Shown here in pieces: positions 8,370-16,553 of a stretch of DNA of 64,000 nt. This DNA is from Pseudomonadota bacterium. Its GTDB lineage: Bacteria; Desulfobacterota; Desulfobulbia; Desulfobulbales; Desulfocapsaceae. The notes under the pieces are model-generated. The model worked only from the letters and a program-made list of their open reading frames with translations. It made no database searches and was not told the origin of the DNA. Position 1 is the stretch's first letter. The number at the start of each line of letters is the position of its first letter. Location of the stretch: positions 1-64,000 of the forward strand of contig JAHJLI010000123.1 in assembly GCA_018821785.1 (NCBI GenBank), read 5' to 3'. Made by a program: the position numbers and the translations under genes.

Positions 8370-10391
8370 ATGATGAAAAACAAGTGGTCGATCTTGCAAG
8401 ATGAAATTGCCGGGCAGTGGCAGAGGTTCTGTGCAGACGGCGAGGTGGACCGAGGGGTGATAAGGGATTTTATCCTGGAGTCGTGGCTGCGCAGTCGGCA
8501 CCACGGTGTAGATCCGCTGAATGTCGAAGGACACCAAGTAGATGAAAAAGCGTTTTCAGCAATCCTTTCGGCACGGCATAACCTGATACGTATTGGATTA
8601 CCGGTCATTGAAAAACTCTTTGCCTTCATTAAAGGGTCACGCAGCATAATCATCCTTGCCGATGAGAATGGGATCATTCTTAATCGCACCGGGGACCCGG
8701 AGTATCTGACAAATTCGAAAAGTTACGAGCCGGGCATAGAATATTCCGAGCGGACCGTGGGAACCAACGGCATCGGCACCTGCATTTTTCTCGATCAGCC
8801 GGTGCAGATCTGGGCCGAGGAGCACTATTGCAAGCGCAACCACGAATTATGTTGCGCGGCGGCGCCGATTCATGATCCGCAGGGAAAACTCGTCGGTTGT
8901 CTGAACCTTTCCTGCCTGTGGGATACCGGCCATACCCATACCCTCGGCATGGTCGCAGCGGCTGCCAATGCCATTGAACAGCAGATTCGCATCGAATCGG
9001 TGCTCGAGAACAAGATCGAACTCCTCCAGGAGAAGCAGGGAATTTTTGAGTTGATAAGCGACGGCTTGTTGACCATCGATCGCACAGGGAAAATCACCGA
9101 TATCAACGAGCAGGCCAGGCGCATGCTGGGCATTGGTGCCGACGGGGGACGAGGCGAGCCTCTTGAAAGGCATATCCTCTCCGGCGTCAATTTTCAGGCG
9201 ATAATCGAGCATGGCTCAAGCATATATGACCAGGACGCCACCTTGAAACTTGTAGGAGGAGTGCTGCCGTGCATCATCTCGGCGACCCCCATCGCCAAAT
9301 CGGCAGGTTTGGTGATTACCATTCGCGAGGCCAAAACCATTAGGCGGATGGTCAACCGTTATGCCGGATCGCGGGCAATCTTAACCTTCGATGATATTGT
9401 CGGTGTTTCGCCTCAGCTCATGGAGAGTATCCGGCTGGCAAAAATTGCCGGAAAATCCAGCACCAATACCCTGATCCTCGGCGAGAGTGGTACCGGCAAG
9501 GAAATCTTCGCCCAGGCGATCCATAACGGTGGAAACAGAAAGAATGGTCCCTTCGTCGCCATCAACTGCGGAGCGTTGCCGCGGGATCTGATCCAGAGTG
9601 AACTGTTCGGCTATGCCGAGGGAGCTTTCACCGGGGCCAAGAAACAGGGAAATCCCGGCAAATTCGAACTGGCCGATGGCGGCACTATTTTTCTTGACGA
9701 GATCGGCGAGATGCCGCTCAGTGCCCAGGTCAACTTGCTGCGGGTGGTTGAAAACAAAGAGGTGGTTCGAGTCGGCGACCAGCATGCCCGACCGGTGGAT
9801 GTCCGGATTATTGCCGCTACCAATCGTTCGCTGATGCAGGCGATCGTCGAAAAGACCTTTCGCGAGGATCTCTATTACCGGTTGAATGTCCTGACCATTA
9901 ATCTGCCGCCCCTGCGGTTGCGCACCGGTGACCTCGAGGTGCTGGCCGGCCATTTTCTCCAAAAAGTCTGCAGGGCGACCGGAAGGGCGGTGCCGGCGAT
10001 AGCCGGGGAAGTATATGCGGCGCTTCGTCGTTATTCTTGGCCCGGCAACATTCGCGAACTGGAAAATGTCATCGAAAGGGCGGTAAATATCAGTCCGGGA
10101 TCTAGCATTGGAATAGATGACTTGAGCCGTGATATCACCTTACAATCGGGCCGGTCGGTGGGAGAGCCGGATGTCGGCATGACGATGGTGTCCCCTCTGC
10201 CTGCAAAAGTTGGGCATCTTGCCTGTGACGAAAGGGAATCGCTGCAGGACGGCGAACGGGCTGCAATTCTTCGTTCCTTGAGTGGCAATCGTGGGAATAT
10301 GCGCAGGAGTGCTGCTGATCTGGGCATCGCCCGCAGTACTCTGTATGAGAAAATCCGCAAATTCGGGATAGATCCGGGCCGGCACCGCTGA
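8370..10391 (+). CDS. sigma-54-dependent transcriptional activator, AcoR/DhaR-like
   Basis: This 673-residue activator has an N-terminal GAF-type sensor region (residues about 60-230, with the ERTVGTNGIGTCIF signature of AcoR-type regulators). A PAS domain follows (FELISDGLLTIDRTGKI), then the AAA+ domain and a Fis-type helix-turn-helix at the end (RRSAADLGIARSTLYEKI). The AAA+ domain has the Walker A motif G371-ESGTGK377, an intact sigma-54 contact loop G418AFTGA423 and the Walker B FLDEIGEM. It contacts sigma-54 RNA polymerase and hydrolyses ATP to open promoters. It is not a receiver-type protein, so it probably senses a small molecule directly. The gene downstream has a matching -24/-12 promoter, making it the likely target. 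Confidence 0.92.
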   Translation: MMKNKWSILQDEIAGQWQRFCADGEVDRGVIRDFILESWLRSRHHGVDPLNVEGHQVDEKAFSAILSARHNLIRIGLPVIEKLFAFIKGSRSIIILADENGIILNRTGDPEYLTNSKSYEPGIEYSERTVGTNGIGTCIFLDQPVQIWAEEHYCKRNHELCCAAAPIHDPQGKLVGCLNLSCLWDTGHTHTLGMVAAAANAIEQQIRIESVLENKIELLQEKQGIFELISDGLLTIDRTGKITDINEQARRMLGIGADGGRGEPLERHILSGVNFQAIIEHGSSIYDQDATLKLVGGVLPCIISATPIAKSAGLVITIREAKTIRRMVNRYAGSRAILTFDDIVGVSPQLMESIRLAKIAGKSSTNTLILGESGTGKEIFAQAIHNGGNRKNGPFVAINCGALPRDLIQSELFGYAEGAFTGAKKQGNPGKFELADGGTIFLDEIGEMPLSAQVNLLRVVENKEVVRVGDQHARPVDVRIIAATNRSLMQAIVEKTFREDLYYRLNVLTINLPPLRLRTGDLEVLAGHFLQKVCRATGRAVPAIAGEVYAALRRYSWPGNIRELENVIERAVNISPGSSIGIDDLSRDITLQSGRSVGEPDVGMTMVSPLPAKVGHLACDERESLQDGERAAILRSLSGNRGNMRRSAADLGIARSTLYEKIRKFGIDPGRHR

Positions 10392-10393
10392 TG

Positions 10394-10432
10394 TTTCGGA
10401 CATGTCTTGATATCGGACAGACATGTCCGAAA
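10394..10432. promoter_or_regulatory. inverted-repeat upstream activating site for the sigma-54 promoter
   Basis: Two perfect 13-base arms, TTTCGGACATGTC (10394-10406) and GACATGTCCGAAA (10420-10432), flank 13 bases. A second nested palindrome CGGACA-N4-TGTCCG sits at 10414-10429. No T-run follows, which argues against a terminator. The element lies about 85-125 bases upstream of the -24/-12 box, the usual distance for enhancer-type activator binding. Confidence 0.6.
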
Positions 10433-10517
10433 TGTGTCCTGTTTGTTCGGCTGTCATTGCTTCTAAAAATGGAATATATTTAACAATATCAGATTAATGA
10501 TTGCATTTTGTGGAGAA

Positions 10518-10533
10518 TGGTATTGATTTTGCT
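10518..10533 (+). promoter_or_regulatory. sigma-54 (-24/-12) promoter of the DJ-1/PfpI gene
   Basis: TGG at 10518-10520 and TTGCT ending at 10533 give the required GG-N10-GC spacing, with the GG at 10519-10520 and the GC at 10531-10532. The transcript would start near 10544, leaving a leader of about 75 bases with a good ribosome site (AAGGAG) before the ATG at 10621. Confidence 0.65.
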
Positions 10534-10620
10534 TCTAGAATTGCGGAGTGCTCTCATCATACCCAGGAAAGTACAGGTTTAAGCAAAGCAGGTTCAATCA
10601 TCTCATCAAGGAGAAATACC

Positions 10621-11202
10621 ATGGCAGCAAAAAAAATTCTTATGCTCGTCGGTGACTATGTCGAAGATTATGAAGTAATGGTGCCGTTTCAGGCGCTCCT
10701 CATGCTCGGCTATCAGGTGCACGCGGTGTGTCCGGACAAAAAGGCCGGGGATTTTGTCCGCACTTCCATACATGATTTCGAGGGCGATCAGACCTACAGC
10801 GAGAAGCGCGGCCATAATTTCACCCTGAATGCCGATTTTGCAGCAATAAAAGTGGCTGACTATGACGCTTTAGTCATTCCGGGTGGTCGGGCACCTGAAT
10901 ATCTGCGCTTAAATGAAAGCGTGCTGGCGATTGTCAAACATTTTGCAACCGCAGAAAAGCCGATCGCCGCCATCTGCCATGGCGCGCAACTATTGTCTGC
11001 TGCGGGTGTTCTTAAGGGTCGCGAATGCTCTGCCTATCCGGCCTGCTCCGTGGAGGTGAACCTCGCCGGCGGTAAATATGTGGCGGTCGACATGGACAGT
11101 GCCCATGTCGAGGGAAACCTGGTTACTGCCCCGGCCTGGCCGGCACATCCCGCCTGGCTTGCCAAATTTATTGCCAAGTTGGGGGCGAAGATAACCTTGT
11201 AA
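10621..11202 (+). CDS. DJ-1/PfpI family protein
   Basis: This 193-residue protein of the DJ-1/PfpI superfamily (class I glutamine-amidotransferase-like fold) has the nucleophile elbow AAICHGAQ with its conserved cysteine. It also has the upstream glutamate strand [10 protein letters not shown] and the [12 protein letters not shown] loop. Members act as proteases, glyoxalases, deglycases or chaperones, so the exact activity cannot be assigned. The ATG at 10621 was preferred over in-frame starts further upstream because of its ribosome site, and because the upstream in-frame segment lies across the sigma-54 promoter. It is probably controlled by the adjacent AcoR-like activator. Confidence 0.88.
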   Translation: MAAKKILMLVGDYVEDYEVMVPFQALLMLGYQVHAVCPDKKAGDFVRTSIHDFEGDQTYSEKRGHNFTLNADFAAIKVADYDALVIPGGRAPEYLRLNESVLAIVKHFATAEKPIAAICHGAQLLSAAGVLKGRECSAYPACSVEVNLAGGKYVAVDMDSAHVEGNLVTAPAWPAHPAWLAKFIAKLGAKITL

Positions 11203-11477
11203 GGAGCGAGGGGTACGGAGTGAGGTGTCTGGGATTTGGGGTGCGATACTTTATGTCGGCTGCTTCAAGTCCAGTAAAGGGTGTGTGTGCAGGAAGGAGG
11301 ATTTTCCCGTATGTGCACCTTTTTTTGTGGCTTGTGATTGTGTTGCGAATGTATGGTTGGAACTGATACTTTTGGCAATGACGAAGTTTAATTGACAGCC
11401 AAGGATCTTATCCCGCTCGTCGGGGTTGGTAGTAGCTTTAAAAATGATGGAAAACAACGCAATTTTCCGGAGGGAGT

Positions 11478-12584
11478 ATGTCGGCGACACGTTTTTCAAA
11501 ACTTACACAGTATATGCAAGACCAACAATTTACGGCAATGGCGGTCAATGCCGGGCCGACTTTGACCTATCTGACCGGGCTGCATTTCCATCTGATGGAG
11601 AGGCCGGTGGTTATGGTCTTCAGTCTAGATCATGAGCCGACAATCATTCTGCCTGAGTTGGAACTTGCCAAGGTCGACCACCTGCATTTCCCTGCGCGGG
11701 TGTATGCGTATACAGAGAATCCAGCTATTTGGACTGCAACTTTTGGTGACGCCCTCAAGGGTTTGGGGCTGTCCGGCCAAAAGGTCGGGGTGGAACCACG
11801 TCAGTTGCGGCTTCTCGAGTATGAATATCTTCGCTCTGCCTGCGGTGATGCACAACTTGTCGACGGCTCAGCCATCTTTTCGGCGCTTCGAGCAAAAAAG
11901 GACGCCGAAGAAATCAGCTGTATGCGGCAGGCGGTAAAGATCGCCGAAGATGCCTTGACAGCGACGCTTACGAGAGTGGCGATCGGGACCACCGAAAAAG
12001 AAATTGCCGGAGAACTTTTCTTGCAACTCATCAGCCATGGCTCAGATATCTCCTTGCCCTTCTCACCCATTGTCGCCGCTGGTCCTAACGGCGCCAACCC
12101 CCATTCTCAACCGTCCGACCGGCCTCTAGTGGCTGGTGACCTGCTGATTGTCGACTGGGGAGCAAGTTATGGCAGCTATGTCTCTGACCTGACCCGCACC
12201 TTTGCGGTTGGTGAAATTGATCCCCTGGCGGAAAAAATCCATAAAACCGTGCAGCAGGCAAATGCCGCCGGGCGAGCGGCGGGGCGGCCAGGGGTTCCCT
12301 GTGCCGAGGTTGACCTAGCGACGCGTCGGGTTATCGATGAAGCCGGTTTCGGCCGGAACTTTACCCATCGTACCGGCCACGGCATCGGCATGGAGTGCCA
12401 TGAAGATCCGTATATAAGAGGAGACAATCAGCAGTTGCTGGAAGTTGGAATGGCCTATACGGTTGAGCCGGGGATCTATCTTGCAGGTATTAACGGAGTG
12501 CGCATTGAGGACGATGTAGTGGTGACCGCAGGTGGCGCCGAATCTCTCAGCACGATGAACCGAGAGATTCGAGTTATTGGCTAA
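11478..12584 (+). CDS. M24 family metallopeptidase (Xaa-Pro aminopeptidase/prolidase-like)
   Basis: This 368-residue protein has an N-terminal creatinase-like domain and a C-terminal pita-bread metallopeptidase domain. The metal ligands are recognisable: two aspartates in DWGASYGSYVSDLTRT, the histidine in HRTGHGIGMECHE, a glutamate in VEPGIYL and a final glutamate in GVRIEDDVVV. It should cleave the N-terminal residue ahead of proline in short peptides in the cytoplasm. The ATG at 11478 follows a strong GGAGGGAGT ribosome site. It follows the DJ-1 gene on the same strand after about 275 bases, in which no clear promoter was recognised. Confidence 0.9.
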   Translation: MSATRFSKLTQYMQDQQFTAMAVNAGPTLTYLTGLHFHLMERPVVMVFSLDHEPTIILPELELAKVDHLHFPARVYAYTENPAIWTATFGDALKGLGLSGQKVGVEPRQLRLLEYEYLRSACGDAQLVDGSAIFSALRAKKDAEEISCMRQAVKIAEDALTATLTRVAIGTTEKEIAGELFLQLISHGSDISLPFSPIVAAGPNGANPHSQPSDRPLVAGDLLIVDWGASYGSYVSDLTRTFAVGEIDPLAEKIHKTVQQANAAGRAAGRPGVPCAEVDLATRRVIDEAGFGRNFTHRTGHGIGMECHEDPYIRGDNQQLLEVGMAYTVEPGIYLAGINGVRIEDDVVVTAGGAESLSTMNREIRVIG

Positions 12585-12718
12585 GTTAGGTATGGGGTTT
12601 GGGGGCATTGCCCTTATTTCAAGTTGCTGTAGCTGCATATCCAACTCTTGGGCCTTATCGCCTAGTGCAGTGTTTGACGGGGGAGCCCATGCCCGGGGCG
12701 GTCATTTGCGGCGACTCT

Positions 12719-13015
12719 TCAGACAGGGTTGATGACCAACATTTCCTTGAGCGCTTGAAGATGAAATTCTGCCGACAAGTGGGCGCTGTACAAAAACCGT
12801 AAATGCGAAGACAAGGTGATGTCAAATTCGCCTTGCTCAAACGGCAACGGTGGTAATTCTCCGGTGATGTAACGACCTTCCTTGGTCAGTGCAGCATTGA
12901 ACGCTGCCGGACCGTCGCCGCATCCAAGAAGGCGAAGACTAAGATCGGCCTCTGTAAGAGCAAACATGGCGACGTATTCATCATACGAACGTCCCCAAGG
13001 GACGATTTTGTCGAG
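12719..13015 (-). pseudogene. remnant of a SAM-dependent methyltransferase
   Basis: An in-frame stretch of 98 codons resembles the N-terminal third of a class I methyltransferase family. It begins around LDKIVPWGRSYDEYVAMFAL and contains LRLLGCGDGPAAFNA, the SAM-binding glycine loop. The sequence then jumps directly to a later block (ELPPLPFEQGEFDITLSSH, then LSAEFHLQAL), so the segment between them and most of the C-terminus are missing. There is no proper start codon; an internal ATG exists at 12967. Its first bases are shared, in another frame, with the 3' end of the neighbouring gene. It is best read as a degraded gene. Confidence 0.65.
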
Positions 13016-13458
13016 TGCAAATCCCAGACGTTAATAATAATGAAGAGAGGAGTGAAAATGAAGAGTAACGACAGAGAACCATAAACCGTGGCGATGCCGA
13101 AGAGTTGAATGAAAATGCCGGTGAGCATGGGGTTACGTGTGAATCTGTATGGGCCGGCAACGACGAGTATGGGAGGAGGACTGAAAGGAACCGGCGTTCC
13201 GCGGACTCGCAGGAAATGAGCGATTGAAAGGCAGGTAAGTAAAAAACCGCAGAGGATGAGAGTGAACCCTCCAATGAGACTCACCGGGTGGCTGAATGCT
13301 TTGGGAAGATTTAGCCATTGATCGACGGTAAGAGAGAGCAGGACAAAGACAACAATGAAACCGATATAGCTTGCGCCAACGATGGGAGCAATAACGATCC
13401 GCGCCTTCCAGCTTCCCGTCGCCACCTTGTAGATCAGATTGGTCCATTCTTCTACCAA
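12886..13458 (-). CDS. isoprenylcysteine carboxyl methyltransferase-like membrane protein, 3' end replaced
   Basis: The first 140-145 residues of this 190-residue frame look like an ICMT/PEMT-type membrane methyltransferase. There are hydrophobic helices near residues 22-45, 58-80 and 120-140 and the SAM-binding block GPYRFTRNPMLTGIF. After FIIINVWD, near 13024, the usual conserved E-R-G-Y tail is absent. Translation instead runs out of frame through the methyltransferase remnant. The start is TTG at 13458 behind GGAGGAGA. A deletion has probably joined two genes; whether the product works is doubtful. Confidence 0.6.
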   Translation of the reverse strand: MVEEWTNLIYKVATGSWKARIVIAPIVGASYIGFIVVFVLLSLTVDQWLNLPKAFSHPVSLIGGFTLILCGFLLTCLSIAHFLRVRGTPVPFSPPPILVVAGPYRFTRNPMLTGIFIQLFGIATVYGSLSLLFIFTPLFIIINVWDLHSTKSSLGDVRMMNTSPCLLLQRPILVFAFLDAATVRQRSMLH

Positions 13459-13697
13459 AAAAGGCGGTCTCCTCCGTTTCTTTATTACATGGAAAGTCTG
13501 CCTTTATTTCTGGTTATCATCGCGCATTGAGAAGCACCGGACAATCCATTGAATTTGTATTGTTGTCCTTCCATGAAATGTACCAGGAGTAACGATGCAA
13601 TGACCTGGTTAGCGTCCTCGCAATTCGTCCCTTCGTCTCCAAGTCGAATCAATCCATTCCCATTAGCGGCTGCTATGTCGAGCAAGAGCCGCTACAG

Positions 13698-14174
13698 CTA
13701 TGTTTGCGCGAACAGCTTGATGTTCCTATCAATCAATTCCCTGTGAAAACCAACATGCCCGATGAAATGCTGCAAAGCTTCTTCCAAAGTAAAACCGTTT
13801 CCGTCATCGAACGTGTAACAGTACTTCGACCAGTCAGAATCAACAATGCGTTTGAGATGAGATGACATGAGGTGCCTGACCGCCTTGATCGCGTTTATGG
13901 CGGCAGACAGTTCAGAAGCTTGATAATCCAAGCCAGATGTCCATGTACCGTCAAAAGAAAGGACGGTGGTTCCAGGAGATACTATCCCCCAGCGATATCG
14001 GTGAAAGTTTGCAATATCAAAATCAACACAGTGAACAACTTGCTCGATTATCGACCATGAATCCCAGAAAGGCCTGAACAAAACAGCCTCCCTCTCAAGG
14101 TTCAGGGTATCATCAAATGCATTCGATAAGCGATGGAACTCCTCAATGAGTGCCAACTTGCTTGCAATGGTCAT
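13698..14174 (-). CDS. DinB-like metal-dependent four-helix protein
   Basis: This 158-residue protein has the DinB/YfiT-like helical bundle pattern: a first histidine in SIIEQVVHCVDFD and a terminal pair in HFIGHVGFHRELID, together the expected metal-binding triad. Family members include thiol-dependent transferases and damage-induced proteins of unknown role. The ATG at 14174 was chosen because a CTGGAG ribosome site lies 7 bases before it; a longer TTG start at 14192 would overlap that site. It has no obvious operon partner and sits in a patch of scarred genes. Confidence 0.72.
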   Translation of the reverse strand: MTIASKLALIEEFHRLSNAFDDTLNLEREAVLFRPFWDSWSIIEQVVHCVDFDIANFHRYRWGIVSPGTTVLSFDGTWTSGLDYQASELSAAINAIKAVRHLMSSHLKRIVDSDWSKYCYTFDDGNGFTLEEALQHFIGHVGFHRELIDRNIKLFAQT

Positions 14175-14239
14175 GGGCAACTCCAGGAACAAAACAAAAT
14201 TGGTCTCATGTTTTTAACACGAAAATCATCGGTTTATCC

Positions 14240-14389
14240 GGGGCATTTGCTGGTATAAGATCGCAAAGCGGCATGGATGGCAATAGCATTCTGGCAAGGT
14301 TGGTGCAAACCGCAAGGAGACAGGACGTCGATCCAAGACAATTCTTGCAAATATTTGGCTTCAACGGACAGCTAAATGAATTGGTTTAG
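14240..14389 (+). pseudogene. C-terminal tail of an IS66-type transposase
   Basis: About 49 codons read GAFAG, then ILARLVQTARRQDVDP followed by an F-L pair. This matches the pattern of the extreme C-terminus of IS66 TnpC proteins (FAG, then IYSLIQTAK, DVDP, then a terminal leucine). The frame has no real start, the rest of the transposase is absent and no terminal inverted repeats were recognised. It is read as a scar of an old insertion that may also have damaged the neighbouring methyltransferase genes. Confidence 0.5.
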
Positions 14390-14420
14390 CCCCGGCTTAT
14401 AACAACTCCAGAAATAGTGT

Positions 14421-14858
14421 TTAATTGACTGATAATGTTTCAAATTCGCCTTTCTCTAAATCTTGTTTGGTGACTTTCCTTTCCTTTCCGTCTTGCCCTT
14501 TACAAACAAGGCCAAGCATGTTTGCCCAAATTTGGGTCCCGCTTTCATTTTTGACTCTAACAAAAACACTGCCTTCGTATTCCTCATAGCCGACATATTT
14601 AACTGGGGCCCCGGTTTTTCCGTTTTCACCTTCAATGATATAAACATCCGAATCTTTTATTAACTGATTTGCATGTGCCAAATCTCCCTTTTCTAAGTAA
14701 GCATGTTCCATTTGAATATTCTCGAGTTCCCGAGCTACCGGAGTCCCATTTATAAGAATAACATTGGGCTCAAAAGTGAACCAACCACCCCAAGCACTCC
14801 CGCAAAGGGCAATAACACCAATAAAACCGAAAACTGTCTTTTTGATAATCCCACTCAT
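14421..14858 (-). CDS. small exported protein of unknown function
   Basis: This 145-residue protein has a clear signal peptide: MSGIIKKT, then a hydrophobic core with Ala-Trp-Gly near residues 22-25. The mature part has a FEPNVILINGTPVARELENIQ stretch, then alternating strands (VYIIEG, VKYVGYEEYEG, VFVRVKN), so it is likely a small beta-rich periplasmic or surface protein. No family was recognised. The ATG has a strong AAGGAGGACGG ribosome site. It stands alone between the IS66 scar and the msrAB locus. Confidence 0.65.
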   Translation of the reverse strand: MSGIIKKTVFGFIGVIALCGSAWGGWFTFEPNVILINGTPVARELENIQMEHAYLEKGDLAHANQLIKDSDVYIIEGENGKTGAPVKYVGYEEYEGSVFVRVKNESGTQIWANMLGLVCKGQDGKERKVTKQDLEKGEFETLSVN

Positions 14859-15318
14859 TCTAACCGTCCTCCTTGATTAATGTGTCAAAGCTGAAATACT
14901 AACAAAACCGGTTTGTCCGGTAAATTAGTACTTCGAAATTTGCCTAATAGTCAGGCAATTGATTGCGAGTAAGCTCTGTTGTTGGTTAGTTAATTTTCAT
15001 CTAACTCTTGCCGTTTTAGGGGAAGAGGTGCTTCCAGAAGAAGGAACAAATATTGGGTTTCAACTCAACCTGCACCCTCTTTGTCTTCAGTGTTGATGTT
15101 ACTTTCGAAAGAGTAGGTACTCGTACGCCGTATAAATCATACAACCATTTGCCCCCATAAAAAGCAATTGGAAAAAAATTATATTTAAAAGTGCTTTGAT
15201 TACAGTATCTTTTCAAACCCCAACAAGGGTGATCCTCTACGACCACCCCGCTGTCTGCAGTCGAACGGCGGCAAGCAGCGGGTGAATGACAGGCACTCAT
15301 CGAGATAGAAAATGAGAA
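14859..15318. other. non-coding stretch with an interrupted inverted repeat
   Basis: No supportable gene lies in these 460 bases. At 14897-14930 two nested repeats occur: TACTAA/TTAGTA outside and ACCGG/CCGGT inside a 5-base loop. The element lies about 40 bases upstream of the exported-protein gene and could be an operator or an insertion scar. Confidence 0.4.
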
Positions 15319-16395
15319 TTAACGGGAGAACAATTTGCTAAATTCCCCGAACCCTTCTTTCTCCAGATAGGCTACCGGAACAAAACGTAACGATACGGAA
15401 TTGATGCAATACCTGAGTTTTGTCGGCGGCGGTCCATCGTCAAAGACATGGCCGAGATGGGAATCGCCTTTATTGCTGCGCACCTCAGTCCGCACTGAAA
15501 AGAATGTCCTGTCTTCTTTTTCGACTACATTGTCCTTTACCAGCGGCTGGGTAAAACTTGGCCAGCCGGTACCCGAAACAAATTTGTCAAGCGAGCTGAA
15601 AAGAGCTTCGCCGGAGACAATATCCACATAGATTCCAGCCTCTTTATTATCCCAGTACTGGTTTTTGAAGGGCGGTTCGGTACCGTCTTCCTGGGTCACC
15701 TTGTATTGCAGCGGGGTGAGCCGCTTTTTCAGATCTTCCTTACTGAGATGTTCCCCCATTGACTTTTTGCTCCAGTCGATACTTTCAAGAAAAGTATCCC
15801 TGCCCGATCGACTTCGATAGAAGGTATACCGTACGGGGTTTTTTGAATAGTAATCCTGATGATACTCCTCGGCCGGATAAAATGTGCTGTACGGCAAGAT
15901 AGGGGTTACAAGCAGACCTTTAAAAATGCCGCTGGCCGCAAGACCTGCCTTGGAGGCCTCGGCCAGACGGCGCTCTCCGTCACTGTTATAGAAAATCGCA
16001 GTCGAATAGGCATGACCTCGGTCAACGAACTGTCCGCCTGCGTCGGTCGGGTCTACCTGGTGCCAATATACGTCAAGCAGCTGCTGGTAACTGATTTTAT
16101 TAGGATCGTAGGTAATTTCCACCACCTCTATATGGCCGCCGCCCATATAATTGTCATAGGTCGGATTTTTTGTTGTGCCCCCGGTATAGCCTGAGACTAC
16201 AGATTTCACCCCTTCCAGATGCTCGAAGGGCTTTTCCATACACCAAAAGCAACCGCCTGCAAACATGGCCTTGGCCAATTCACCACTCGACTGCTGTTGC
16301 TCGGTCGCCGTTGCCGGCCTGACTAGCTGATCTGATAATGTACCTGCAATGGTTGCCAGTGCCAGGAACCATGCCATTATAAATAAAGTTTTCAT
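15319..16395 (-). CDS. msrAB: exported fused peptide-methionine sulfoxide reductase MsrA-MsrB
   Basis: This 358-residue bifunctional enzyme reduces both diastereomers of methionine sulfoxide in proteins. A signal peptide or membrane anchor occupies residues 1-30. The MsrA domain has the catalytic GGCFWC motif with Cys49, and the MsrB domain has GTGWPSF and the catalytic cysteine in RYCINS. The zinc-binding CxxC pairs of some MsrB proteins are absent ([13 protein letters not shown]), so this is the zinc-free form. The ATG at 16395 follows AGGAGG by 7 bases. It lies downstream of a two-component system with operator-like repeats between them, pointing to regulated repair of envelope proteins. 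Confidence 0.94.
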   Translation of the reverse strand: MKTLFIMAWFLALATIAGTLSDQLVRPATATEQQQSSGELAKAMFAGGCFWCMEKPFEHLEGVKSVVSGYTGGTTKNPTYDNYMGGGHIEVVEITYDPNKISYQQLLDVYWHQVDPTDAGGQFVDRGHAYSTAIFYNSDGERRLAEASKAGLAASGIFKGLLVTPILPYSTFYPAEEYHQDYYSKNPVRYTFYRSRSGRDTFLESIDWSKKSMGEHLSKEDLKKRLTPLQYKVTQEDGTEPPFKNQYWDNKEAGIYVDIVSGEALFSSLDKFVSGTGWPSFTQPLVKDNVVEKEDRTFFSVRTEVRSNKGDSHLGHVFDDGPPPTKLRYCINSVSLRFVPVAYLEKEGFGEFSKLFSR

Positions 16396-16507
16396 TACTG
16401 TTCCTCCTTGTTGCATTCCTACGAACGGGTTTATGATGCCTCCTCCCTTGCCTTCGCTTTCTTAACAGGAGGTGCCTTCCTCTTGCCTTAAACAATAGAT
16501 ACTTGTT

Positions 16508-16546
16508 GTAAAGGTAGAATGAAGGGAATGTAAAGATTAGGTAAAG
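16508..16546 (-). promoter_or_regulatory. 11-bp spaced direct repeats, probable OmpR-family response-regulator site
   Basis: On the plus strand GTAAAG occurs at 16508, 16530 and 16541, with a degenerate ATGAAG at 16519. This gives four copies spaced 11 bases apart, one helical turn each. The array lies 113-151 bases upstream of msrAB and just past the kinase stop. Tandem hexamers at this spacing are the usual target of OmpR/PhoB-type regulators. Confidence 0.6.
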
Positions 16547-16553
16547 AGATTAC

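Noticed and set aside
10394-10432. Rho-independent terminator of the sigma-54 activator gene
   Set aside because: The stem is perfect but no T-run follows, and its position suits an enhancer for the promoter at 10518.
13485-13685. Open frame of 66 codons beside the DinB-like gene
   Set aside because: No ribosome site or recognisable motif; it sits in a scarred patch.
15016-15300. Open frame of 94 codons between the exported protein and msrAB
   Set aside because: Low-complexity, mixed composition, no start site and no family resemblance.
12600-15300. Integron gene-cassette array
   Set aside because: Several small genes run in one direction, but no repeated attC-type sites with paired core ends were found and no integrase is present.
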